A DNA stretch of 11,365 nucleotides. Origin: DAIDJM01 sp964250215. GTDB lineage: Bacteria; Pseudomonadota; Alphaproteobacteria; Acetobacterales; Acetobacteraceae. Positions 1 through 7,050 of the stretch are shown one piece after another. Each line of letters opens with the position of its first letter. Position 1 is the stretch's first letter. The notes beneath the pieces are model-generated. The model was not told the DNA's origin and ran no database searches. It saw nothing but the letters and a program-made list of their open reading frames with translations. The translations under genes and the position numbers were made by a program. The DNA lies in contig CAXUEX010000089.1 of NCBI GenBank assembly GCA_964250215.1, forward strand, positions 1 to 11,365, in the 5' to 3' direction.

Positions 1-1941
1 CTGCACCAGCCGGTGCAGCACGCCGCGCAATTCGGGATCGGCCGCCGCCTGCGCTTCTGCCGCGAACAGCGGCGCGAGCGACCGGGCCACGCGGCCTTCA
101 AGCCAGAGCAGCAGCCGCCGGCGCAGCCGTTCGCGCTGCGGCGCATCCAGGAATTCGCTATCCAGCACCTCCACGGCCGGCCGGGTGAGGTTCGCGCCGG
201 GCCGCAGCCGGGCCACCGGCTGCCCCATCCAGCCGAGATCAAACGCGCCGACGAGCGCGATCTCGGCATCGGGGGCGGCTTCCAGAGCGGCGACGCGGCG
301 CGGCATTTCCTGCAGCAGCGCGCGGCGCGCGGCGCGCTGCACCAGACGCTTCTCTAGTCCTTGGGCAGCCGGGTCGGGCAGGAAGCGGAAACCCGCGACG
401 TGGCCCACCGCGTGGCCTTCCACCACCACCTCGCCGCCGCTCGTGACGGCGGAGAGCAGCTCCTCGCCGGCCTCGGCGGCTTCCAGGCGGCGCAGCAGAT
501 GCGTGGCGCGGCGATCCACAAAGCGGGCGGTGAGCCGCTCGTGCAGCACGTCGGAGAGCCGGTCTTCCACGTCGCGCGCGCGGGCCTGCCAAGCCACGCC
601 GTCGGCCACCCAGTCGGCGCGGGCGGCGATAAAGGACCAGACGCGGATGCCGGAAAGGCGCGCCATCAGGGTATCGATGTCGCCCTGTAGCGAGGCCAGC
701 GCGGCGAACTGGGTTTCCAGCCAGTCATTGGGCAGCGCTTCGCCACGCACGCGATGGGCGAAGATGCGGGCGCAGAGCCGGACATGGCTGTCGTCGGTGA
801 TCTTGCGAAAATCCGGCACCTGGCAGGCTTCCCACAACTCGCGCACCTGGCGGCTTCCCGTTGCGAGCGTGCGGATTTCGGCGTCGCGTGACAGCGCTTC
901 GAGGGTTTCGAGGTCGCTGGCCTGGCGGCCGGGCACCAGGCCCGGGCGGGGCGGCGGCGCCGTGAGGCTGGCGAGGAGCGCTTCGACCGAGGCGAAATCG
1001 AGATCGGCGTTGCGCCAGGCAAGGCTTTCCAGGGGCTCGAAGACATGCGCTTCCACGGCTTCGGCGAGTTCCGGCGGCAGGTCGGGGCAGGTGGTGGTGG
1101 TGCCGAACGTGCCATCCCGCATGCCGCGCCCGGCGCGGCCGGCGATCTGCGCGAGCTCGGGCGGGGTTAGAGCGCGCGGCCGCCTGCCGTCGAACTTCTG
1201 CAGGCCGGCAAAGGCGACGTGGTTCACGTCCATGTTCAGGCCCATGCCGATCGCGTCGGTGGCAACGAGAAAATCCACCTCGTTCTGCTGGTAGAGCGCC
1301 ACCTGCGCGTTGCGCGTGCGCGGCGACAGCCGGCCCATCACCACGGCGCAGCCGCCGCGCCGGCGCCGGATCAGTTCGGCAAGCGCGTACACCTCGCCAG
1401 CACTGAAGGCGACGATGGCGCTGCGCGGCGGCAGCTTGCCGAGCTTGGCGGCGCCGGCGAAGGTGAGCTGCGAGAGTCGCGGCCGAGTTTCGATTTCCAC
1501 GCCCGGCACCAGGCGGTGGATCAGCGGCCGGATCGTCTCGGCGCCGAGGAACATGGTTTCCACCAGGCCGCGGGCGCGCAGCAGGCGATCGGTGAATACA
1601 TGGCCGCGGTCGGGATCGGCGCAGAGCTGGATTTCATCGACCGCGAGGAACTCCACCGCCCGATCGAGCGGCATGGCCTCGGTGGTGCAACTGAACCAGC
1701 GTGCCTCGGCCGGCACGATCTTCTCCTCGCCAGTGATCAGCGCGACCTGGCGTGGACCCTTTGCCGCGACCATGCGGTCGTAGTTCTCGCGCGCGAGCAG
1801 GCGCAGCGGGAAGCCGATGGCGCCCGAGGCGTGGGCGAGCAGGCGCGTGATGGCGAGATGCGTCTTGCCGGTGTTGGTGGGGCCGAGCACGGCGCGCACC
1901 CGGGGCGCCATGATCTGGGCGGCGTGGGCGGATGCCGGCAT
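1..1941 (-). CDS. SUV3/MgpS-like superfamily 2 helicase, 3' end outside the window
   Basis: Probable ATP-dependent RNA/DNA helicase of the mitochondrial SUV3-like family, which alphaproteobacteria carry as a large helicase protein. Numbered from the ATG at 1941, the frame is open for 647 codons to the window edge with no stop. Visible motifs are Walker A GPTNTGKTH (residues 20-28), TGEE (70-73), Walker B DEIQ (102-105), the second RecA-domain motif ATDAIGMGLN (227-236) and the arginine-finger motif QIAGRAGR (265-272). The rest, about 290-647, matches the helical SUV3 C-terminal layout, and the far C-terminus is missing. The ATG at 1941 is the first in-frame start; a second ATG at 1911 sits ten residues later and is also compatible with the Walker A position. 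Neither has a clear Shine-Dalgarno. It diverges from the M17 peptidase with a 65-bp gap. The family assignment is strong; the substrate (RNA turnover or other) is not shown by the sequence. Confidence 0.93.
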   Translation of the reverse strand, partial: MPASAHAAQIMAPRVRAVLGPTNTGKTHLAITRLLAHASGAIGFPLRLLARENYDRMVAAKGPRQVALITGEEKIVPAEARWFSCTTEAMPLDRAVEFLAVDEIQLCADPDRGHVFTDRLLRARGLVETMFLGAETIRPLIHRLVPGVEIETRPRLSQLTFAGAAKLGKLPPRSAIVAFSAGEVYALAELIRRRRGGCAVVMGRLSPRTRNAQVALYQQNEVDFLVATDAIGMGLNMDVNHVAFAGLQKFDGRRPRALTPPELAQIAGRAGRGMRDGTFGTTTTCPDLPPELAEAVEAHVFEPLESLAWRNADLDFASVEALLASLTAPPPRPGLVPGRQASDLETLEALSRDAEIRTLATGSRQVRELWEACQVPDFRKITDDSHVRLCARIFAHRVRGEALPNDWLETQFAALASLQGDIDTLMARLSGIRVWSFIAARADWVADGVAWQARARDVEDRLSDVLHERLTARFVDRRATHLLRRLEAAEAGEELLSAVTSGGEVVVEGHAVGHVAGFRFLPDPAAQGLEKRLVQRAARRALLQEMPRRVAALEAAPDAEIALVGAFDLGWMGQPVARLRPGANLTRPAVEVLDSEFLDAPQRERLRRRLLLWLEGRVARSLAPLFAAEAQAAADPELRGVLHRLVQ

Positions 1942-1992
1942 GAACCAAGGATTCGGCCCCGGTGGCTCGATTGCAAGCCACGGTTCTTCATG
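1939..1992. promoter_or_regulatory. Nested inverted repeats in the helicase/peptidase divergent gap
   Basis: The short divergent gap contains an inner inverted repeat GTGGCT (1962-1967) / AGCCAC (1976-1981) with an 8-base loop. Directly outside it are GAACC (1942-1946) and GGTTC (1982-1986). The outer arms extend to CATGAACC (1939-1946) against GGTTCTTCATG, with a three-base bulge. The position between two divergent starts suits an operator, or a stem in the 5' leader of either gene. No convincing -35/-10 pair was found. The function is inference; the base pairing is directly visible. Confidence 0.35.
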
Positions 1993-2006
1993 GGTAAGCC
2001 CGGGCG

Positions 2007-3406
2007 ATGCCTGAACTGCCGTTCGCGCCCGCCGGCGCCACCGGATTGCCATTGCAGGGCGTGACCCCGGCCGATCTGACGGCTTGCCTGGCCGGGCTGC
2101 CGATGCCGCAATCGCGTTTCGTGGCCATGTCGGGGTTCCGTGCGGAGCCGGGCGAAATCGTGCTGCTGCCGGCGGCGGAGGGCGTGGCGGGGGCGCTGTT
2201 CGGGCTGCCGGCGGATGCGGCCGATCCGTTTCCGTATGGCGCGCTGGCGGCTGGGCTGCCCGCGGGCGTATGGCGCCTGGCGGCGGGGTTTGCCCAGCCG
2301 GAGGCGGCCGTGCTCGGCTTCGCGCTGGGCGCCTACCGGTTCGAGCGGCTGAAATCCGTGCCTACTTTCCGGCCCGCGCCGTCGCTGGCCTTGCCCGAAG
2401 CGGGTTGCGAAACGGCGCTTTCGGCCGCCCGCGCCACATTCCGGGTGCGAGACCTGATCAATCTGCCGGCGAACCTGCTTGGCCCGGCGGAGCTGGCGGC
2501 CGAAGCGGCGGCGGCGCTGCACGCAGCGGCGCCCGATATGCGCATCGAGACGCTCGCTGGCGAGGCGCTGGAGGCAGGCTATCCGGCGGTGGCCGCGGTG
2601 GGGCGCGGGGCTGAGAGGCCGCCTGCGGTGCTGGTGGCCGAATGGACGGGGCCTGGAGCTGCGGCAGGCCCGCTGATCGCGATCTGCGGCAAGGGCGTTT
2701 GTTTCGATACCGGCGGGCTGGACCTGAAGCCCGCAGCGGCCATGTTGCGCATGAAAAAAGACATGGCGGGGGCGGCGACGGCGCTGGGGCTGGCCTGCAT
2801 GATCGCGGAGGCGCGGCTGCCGGTTCGGTTCGTCCTGCGGTTGGGCTGTGCGGAAAACAGCGTCTCGTCGCGCGCGATGCGACCGCTGGATGTAATCCGG
2901 ACGCGCAAGGGTCTGCGTGTGGAAATCGGCAACACGGATGCCGAAGGCAGGCGGTTCTGGCCGATCTGCTGGCGGCTTCGTGCGAGCAGGCACCGGCGCT
3001 GGTGATCGATTTCGCGACGCTGACGGGTGCGGCGCGGGTGGCGCTGGGCCCGGATCTGCCGGCGTGTTTCTGCAATGACGATGTTCTGGCCTCACGGTTT
3101 TGCGAGATTGCGGCGCAATCACGCGATCCTGTTTGGCGACTGCCCTTGTGGCAGGGTTACAATTTTTCCCTTGATAGCCACGTCGCCGATCTGAATAACG
3201 TTTCATCCAAGCCGCACGCAGGGGCGGTGATCGCGGCTTTGTTCCTGGAGCGTTTCGTCAGCGGTGGATCGAAATGGCTGCACCTGGACATTTACGGCTG
3301 GAACGAATCCGGCCGCCCGGGCCGGCCAGAAGGTGGTGAAGCGCAGGGTTTGCGGGCGGCGTTTGCATTGATTTCGGATTTCAGGGATGTTGCGCCCCGG
3401 CCGTAA
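2007..3406 (+). pseudogene. M17 leucyl aminopeptidase (PepA/PepB-like), frameshifted by one missing base
   Basis: Cytosolic metallo-aminopeptidase of family M17, which removes N-terminal residues from peptides using two metal ions. The first frame runs from ATG 2007 to a stop at 3003-3005 (332 aa). It carries the metal and catalytic set: K229 and D234 in GKGVCFDTGG, K241, D252 in MKKDM, and D311, E313 and R315 in NTDAEGR. These line up with E. coli PepA K270, D275, K282, D293, D352, E354 and R356 at identical spacings within each block. Immediately after R315 the homology moves to another frame (VLADLLAAS, from 2954) and continues to the stop at 3404-3406, including DFATLTGAARVALG and the PHAGAVIAALFL region. 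Restoring one base near 2952-2953 (AGG C?G GTT, probably CTG for Leu) gives 466 aa, normal for the family. Without it, about 150 C-terminal residues are lost. It may be a real null mutation or an assembly error. Confidence 0.85.
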
Positions 3407-3687
3407 GTAACAATATCAGGAGCTATGGGAGCTTAGAACTTTCTTTGCGTTGCCTGCGTAGAACGTCCGCGATCCGACGAGATCACGGCAAGCGTGGGCG
3501 CAGACGGGGCTTCGGCGGCGTGACAGCGTTGAGAATGGCGCCCTGATCCCGAAAACCGGCAGGTTGAGGTGTTCGCTGCAGCCGGAACGTTAAAAGAACA
3601 CTTTGAAGATGACCAAAACTTAATCGAAACAGGCCCCGCCTGGGGCCAAGCTGGCGGTAATCGCCGCCGAAACGAAAGGAAATCGAA
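3407..3687. other. Intergenic leader upstream of the MarR-family gene
   Basis: This 281-bp stretch holds no credible gene. It is less GC-rich than its surroundings, as expected of regulatory DNA. Possible promoter pieces are TTGAGG at 3564-3569 with a weak -10 (GTTAAA, 3589-3594), and a second -35-like TTGAAG at 3603-3608 without a matching -10. A hairpin GGCCCC/GGGGCC and a small GGCG/CGCC stem lie just before the MarR ribosome binding site. No terminator with a U-run was found for the peptidase gene upstream. Confidence 0.4.
3632..3647 (+). repeat. Hairpin in the MarR-gene leader
   Basis: GGCCCC (3632-3637) and GGGGCC (3642-3647) pair perfectly around a GCCT loop. A second weaker stem, GGCG (3653-3656) / CGCC (3662-3665), follows. 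Both lie in the probable 5' untranslated region, 40 to 22 bases ahead of the start codon and just upstream of the AAGGAA ribosome binding site (3677-3682). They could shape translation of the regulator or act as a weak attenuator. No T-run follows, so an intrinsic terminator is unlikely. Confidence 0.35.
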
Positions 3688-4089
3688 ATGGCAGCCAACC
3701 AAACTCCCGCTTCCGACCACATGGTGGGCGTGCTGCGGGATACCATCGTGGCGCTGGTGCGGCGCGACGGCCCGGATCTCTCGGCGCGGCAGCTCGGCGT
3801 GTTCCTGACTTGCTACTTGCAGGAAGGCGCACACACCGTGCGCGGGCTCGCGGCGGATCTGAACGTGTCGAAGCCGGCGATCACGCGGGCGCTCGACCGT
3901 CTAGGCGAACTCGATCTGGCGCGCCGCAAGGTGGACCCGATGGACCGCCGCAGCGTGCTGGTGCAGCGCACGCTGAAGGGCGCCGCGTTCCTGCGCGACC
4001 TGCGCGGCATCATGAGCGAGGCCACTTCGACCTCGCGCCGCAGCAGCAGCAGCGAGGAAGCGCCAAGCCGGCGTCGCGGCCACGGCTGA
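3688..4089 (+). CDS. MarR-family winged-helix transcriptional regulator
   Basis: A 133-residue cytoplasmic DNA-binding regulator, close to the usual 140-150 aa of MarR proteins but with short terminal dimerisation helices. The winged-helix core lies at about 32-100: SARQLGVFL, then the helix-turn-helix TVRGLAADLNVSKPAITRAL with its recognition helix, then the wing LARRKVDPMDRRSVLVQRT, which contains the typical D-x-R-S of MarR wings. The ATG at 3688 is set by a good purine-rich ribosome binding site (AAGGAA) about six bases upstream. The last 20 or so residues are Ser/Arg-rich low complexity encoded by AGC repeats, which is unusual and may be a frameshifted tail. The ligand and targets are unknown. 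It ends 24 bp before the convergent transferase gene, so the two are not co-transcribed. Confidence 0.85.
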   Translation: MAANQTPASDHMVGVLRDTIVALVRRDGPDLSARQLGVFLTCYLQEGAHTVRGLAADLNVSKPAITRALDRLGELDLARRKVDPMDRRSVLVQRTLKGAAFLRDLRGIMSEATSTSRRSSSSEEAPSRRRGHG

Positions 4090-4113
4090 TCTGGTGGGCG
4101 GTGCGGTCTGGCG

Positions 4114-5124
4114 TCACCAGCTTGTGATGCCGGCCCGCTTCGCCCGGCCAGCCACGAACGCACCCCACAAAGCGAATGCCACCAGCGGCGCGGCGACCGT
4201 AATCCCGGCAAGCAGGAGGGGAAGGCGCAGCATCGCCCAGGCCGCGAGGCCGGCGAACGCGGTGAGCCCCCAATAGATTGCTGCAACGGCAGCGGCGGGC
4301 AGGCCGGCTCGATGAGCCACTTGATAGAAATGGCCTCGATGCGCCTGGGTGATGCGTTGTTTCGCGAGGATTCGGCGCAACACCGTGAACATGGCGTCAA
4401 GCAGCAGCGGTGAGAGTAGCAGCGGCAGCAGCAATGCCTGTCTGCCGGGCAGCCCTGCCAATTCTACGCCCAGCACCGCCAGCACGAAGCCGGTGGGCTG
4501 ACTACCGACGTCGCCCATGAAGATGCGGGCGCGCGGCCAGTTGAACGGCAAAAAGCCGGCCAGCCCGGCCGCGAGAGCGAGAGTTGGCGCGGCGACCGCG
4601 GGAGCGCCAGCCAGCGCCGCGGCAAAGCCAGAAGCGATGAGCGCGCAGCCGGCCACGAGCCCATCGAGCCCGTCCATGAAATTTACCGCGTTCGTGACGA
4701 CGAGTAGCCAAGCCAGCGTGAGCGCCGTGGCGGCCGGGCCGGCGAGCGTGGCACCGACCAGCGGCAGGGGCCCCAGCCGGTAGCCGGCGGCGATCACCAG
4801 CAGGCTAGCCAGAAGCTGGGCCGCGAGCTTGGCGAAGAACGGCCAATCGTAGAGATCGTCGAGAAACGAAAATGCGGCCAGCCCCAGTACCGCGGCGGCG
4901 AGCGCGATCGGCGCCGCGCCGGCCTGGCCCGATTGATCGGCCCAGATCAGCCCGACCAGGAACGCCGCGACGATGCCGACGCCGCCGCCTTTCGGCGTGG
5001 GCCGCGTGTGGGCGCTGCGGTCGCCGGGATGATCCATCACGCCGGCCAGCGACATGAGCCAGACCAGGCAGGCGGAAAGCGCAAGCAGCACGATGGGTCG
5101 GATCGGGGCACCCCTTTGGCGCAC
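4114..5124 (-). CDS. WecA/WbpL-type polyprenyl-phosphate glycosyl-1-phosphate transferase (MraY/WecA family)
   Basis: Integral membrane enzyme that moves a sugar-1-phosphate (GlcNAc, or an amino-deoxy sugar in WbpL) from a UDP-sugar onto undecaprenyl phosphate, starting a surface glycan. Numbered from GTG 5124 (336 aa), the family motifs are in order: DHPGDRSAHTRPTPKGGG (31-48), the Mg-binding FLDDLYD (87-93), NAVNFMDGLDG (145-155), FMGDVGS (202-208) and the cytoplasmic HRGHFYQ loop (262-268). About ten hydrophobic segments separate them. Start choice: GTG 5124 gives a basic N-terminus before the first membrane helix and would lie a few bases from the predicted transcript start. GTG 5091 (325 aa) is the alternative and lacks a well-placed Shine-Dalgarno; an AAAGGGG lies 19 bases before it. 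The frame stays open to an ATG at 5271, but that would overlap the divergent gene by 120 bp. The neighbouring WbpM-like gene suggests an O-antigen or exopolysaccharide role. Confidence 0.9.
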   Translation of the reverse strand: MRQRGAPIRPIVLLALSACLVWLMSLAGVMDHPGDRSAHTRPTPKGGGVGIVAAFLVGLIWADQSGQAGAAPIALAAAVLGLAAFSFLDDLYDWPFFAKLAAQLLASLLVIAAGYRLGPLPLVGATLAGPAATALTLAWLLVVTNAVNFMDGLDGLVAGCALIASGFAAALAGAPAVAAPTLALAAGLAGFLPFNWPRARIFMGDVGSQPTGFVLAVLGVELAGLPGRQALLLPLLLSPLLLDAMFTVLRRILAKQRITQAHRGHFYQVAHRAGLPAAAVAAIYWGLTAFAGLAAWAMLRLPLLLAGITVAAPLVAFALWGAFVAGRAKRAGITSW

Positions 5125-5163
5125 GGGCCGGCGGTCTATAGAGTTCGGCGGATGGCGTCGCAA
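5115..5163. promoter_or_regulatory. Candidate bidirectional promoter with a shared palindromic -10
   Basis: The 8-bp palindrome TCTATAGA (5135-5142) offers a TATAGA -10 on each strand. On the minus strand it pairs with TTGCGA (5163-5158) at a 17-base spacing. On the plus strand it pairs with TTGGCG (5116-5121) at a short 15-base spacing. Expected transcript starts are near 5128 (minus) and 5149 (plus), only a few bases from GTG 5124 and ATG 5152. Both genes would then be leaderless or nearly so. Divergent transcription from symmetric -10 elements is an established bacterial phenomenon; its use here is inference. Confidence 0.38.
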
Positions 5164-7050
5164 CGCTCGGTTTTCCGCCTGCTCGTGAACGTGGCGCTGG
5201 ATGGCGCGCTGGCGGCCGTGGCGGCGCCGATCGCGCGCTGGATCGCCGACCCGCAGCACGGCTTGTATCACCCGCTGTGGTTCCTGGCCGGCGGCGGCAT
5301 CACGCTGCTGCTGGGCGGGCTGCCGTTCCGGCTTTCACAGCAATACTGGCGGTTTTCCGGCCTGAGCGACCTGATCGGCGTGGCGGGCAGCTCGATCGCC
5401 ACGGCCGGGCTGTTCGCGCTGCTGCTGCTGGCCACGGGTTTTCCCTGGCCGACCGTGACGTTTCCGATCGTGCACGCCATGACGCTGGCGGTGCTGCTGG
5501 GCGCGCCGCGGCTGGGCTATCGGCTGTATCACGGGCGGGCGCGCATTGCCGCGGACGATCCCGGCGTGGAACGCATCCTGCTGGTGGGCGCCGGCGATGC
5601 GGCGGACGGGTTCATGCGGTCGCTTTCCGGCCAGCGCGGCGCGAAGCTGGCGGTGATGGGGCTGCTGGCGCTTGCCGACCGGCAGACGGGGCGGCGGATG
5701 CATGGGCGGCCGATCCTGGGCACCGCTTCCGAGGCCGTGACGGTGCTGGAACGGCTTCGCCGGCGGGATCGGCTGCCGGATACGCTGGTGGTGACCGAGC
5801 CGGATTTTCTCGGCGCGCCGCTGGCCGACATGATTGCGGCCGCCGAAGCGGCGGGTGTGAACGTGCGGCGCGCGCCGCTGCCCACAGCGCTGACTTCCGC
5901 CGACCGCATCGAACTACGGCCGGTGGCCATCGAAGATCTGCTGAACCGGCCGCAGGTGGTGCTGGATCGGGCGGGGCTCGATCGATTGATCGCCGGCCGC
6001 GTGGTGGCGGTGACGGGCGCGGGCGGCAGCATCGGGGCGGAACTGGCGCGGCAGGTGGCGGCGTTGCGGCCAGCGCGGCTTTTGCTGCTGGACAATAGCG
6101 AGTTTGCACTTTGGCAGATCGATGTGGAGCTTGGCGAGACGCATCCTGGCGTGGCGCGGCGCGCCGCGATCGCCGACGTGCGGGATGCCGGGCGGATTGC
6201 CTCGTTGTTCGCCGAGGAGAGGCCGGCGCTGGTGTTCCATGCGGCGGCGCTGAAGCATGTGCCGATCGTGGAGGCCGATGCGCGCGAGGGGCTGCTGACG
6301 AACGCCTGCGGCACGAAGCTGGTGGCCGATGCGGCGAGCGCGGCGGGTGCGGCGGCGCTGGTGCTGATTTCCACCGACAAGGCGGTGAACCCGAGCAGCC
6401 TGATGGGCGCGACGAAGCGATTGGCCGAGATGTATGCGCAGGCGCTGGATATGGGTGGCGGGATGCGCTGCGTGACGGTCCGGTTCGGCAACGTGCTCGG
6501 CAGCACCGGCAGCGTGGTGCCGTTGTTCCGGCGTCAGTTGGAGCGGGGCGGTCCGCTGACCGTGACGCATCCGGACATGCAACGATATTTCATGACGGTG
6601 CGCGAGGCGGTGAGCCTGGTGCTGCAAGCGAGCGTGGCCGGAATGCGGGCGGAGGAAGGACGGATTTTCGTGCTCGACATGGGCAAGCCGGTGCGGATTT
6701 TGGATTTGGCCCGGCAGATGATCGTGCTGGCCGGGCTGCGGCCGGAGCGGGATGTGCGTATCGCGTTCACCGGGTTGCGACCGGGCGAGAAGCTGCACGA
6801 GGAGCTTTTCCACGGCAGCGAACCGCTCGTGCCAACCGCCGATCCCGGGCTGCTTCTGGCATCACCGCGCACCGGTGATCTGGCGGAAGTGGCGCGGGGC
6901 ATCGAGAAGATCGGGACGTTGTGCCTGTCCGGCGACGTGGCGAAAGCGGTGGCTGTGCTGCGAAGTTTCGTCCCCGAATACATCACGGGCTCCGGAGCCG
7001 CCGGCGGTGTGCAGGGGCAGAGCCCCTGGCCTTTACTGGAAGTGCAATGA
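5152..7050 (+). CDS. WbpM/CapD-type membrane-bound NDP-sugar 4,6-dehydratase (polysaccharide biosynthesis protein)
   Basis: A 632-residue enzyme of the WbpM/TrsG/PglF class. These convert UDP-GlcNAc to a 4-keto-6-deoxy sugar, the first step to QuiNAc, FucNAc or bacillosamine. Four membrane helices occupy about residues 8-120. A first Rossmann fold follows with GAGDA (146-150). The catalytic short-chain dehydrogenase domain has GAGGSIG (289-295), HAAALKHVPIVE and ISTDKAVNPSSLMGATKR (406-423). M418 replaces the usual catalytic Tyr next to K422, as is normal in the large membrane-bound members (SMK-type site). RPGEKLHEELF lies near the C-terminus. The ATG at 5152 begins just before the first membrane helix; the frame is open upstream, but that part is antisense to the transferase gene. 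The final 15 residues or so are encoded by a perfect hairpin and look like an acquired tail. The stop overlaps the next start (ATGA). It is divergent from a WecA/WbpL-like gene, its natural partner enzyme. Confidence 0.93.
   Translation: MASQRSVFRLLVNVALDGALAAVAAPIARWIADPQHGLYHPLWFLAGGGITLLLGGLPFRLSQQYWRFSGLSDLIGVAGSSIATAGLFALLLLATGFPWPTVTFPIVHAMTLAVLLGAPRLGYRLYHGRARIAADDPGVERILLVGAGDAADGFMRSLSGQRGAKLAVMGLLALADRQTGRRMHGRPILGTASEAVTVLERLRRRDRLPDTLVVTEPDFLGAPLADMIAAAEAAGVNVRRAPLPTALTSADRIELRPVAIEDLLNRPQVVLDRAGLDRLIAGRVVAVTGAGGSIGAELARQVAALRPARLLLLDNSEFALWQIDVELGETHPGVARRAAIADVRDAGRIASLFAEERPALVFHAAALKHVPIVEADAREGLLTNACGTKLVADAASAAGAAALVLISTDKAVNPSSLMGATKRLAEMYAQALDMGGGMRCVTVRFGNVLGSTGSVVPLFRRQLERGGPLTVTHPDMQRYFMTVREAVSLVLQASVAGMRAEEGRIFVLDMGKPVRILDLARQMIVLAGLRPERDVRIAFTGLRPGEKLHEELFHGSEPLVPTADPGLLLASPRTGDLAEVARGIEKIGTLCLSGDVAKAVAVLRSFVPEYITGSGAAGGVQGQSPWPLLEVQ
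7012..7028 (+). repeat. Perfect hairpin inside the 3' end of the dehydratase gene
   Basis: CAGGGGC (7012-7018) and GCCCCTG (7022-7028) form a 7-bp perfect stem with an AGA loop, ending 18 bases before the next start codon. It is translated as part of the tail GGVQGQSPWPLLEVQ. Short GC-rich palindromes at gene ends are typical of dispersed REP-like elements; this identity is inference, since no second copy is in the window. A weak CTTT follows, so partial termination or protection of the mRNA 3' end is conceivable. Confidence 0.5.

Noticed and set aside
185..2064. Long plus-strand open frames (185-1294 and 1219-2064) opposite the helicase
   Set aside because: They are antisense to a helicase with all motifs intact, consist of Arg/Ser/Ala-rich composition without any family motif, and are expected in GC-rich DNA.
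2946..2956. Programmed ribosomal frameshift in the M17 gene
   Set aside because: No slippery heptamer (X XXY YYZ) or run of identical bases is present at GGCAGGCGGTT, no downstream pseudoknot stands out, and M17 enzymes are not known to need frameshifting.
1737..3206. A 489-codon minus-strand frame opposite the aminopeptidase
   Set aside because: Arg/Pro/Gln-rich translation with no recognisable domain; it overlaps the true helicase start in a different frame and mirrors the codon bias of the M17 gene.
4030..4065. AGC/CAG repeat as a CRISPR or minisatellite
   Set aside because: Only four to five trinucleotides within a coding region; no spacers and no longer unit.
4091..4120. CTGGTG/CACCAG stem between the convergent MarR and transferase genes as a bidirectional terminator
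   Set aside because: Six base pairs around an 18-base loop with no T-run on either side is too weak to call.
7012..7040. Intrinsic terminator after the dehydratase
   Set aside because: The stem is strong but is followed only by GGCCTTTACT rather than a U-run, it lies inside the coding region, and the next gene overlaps by four bases.
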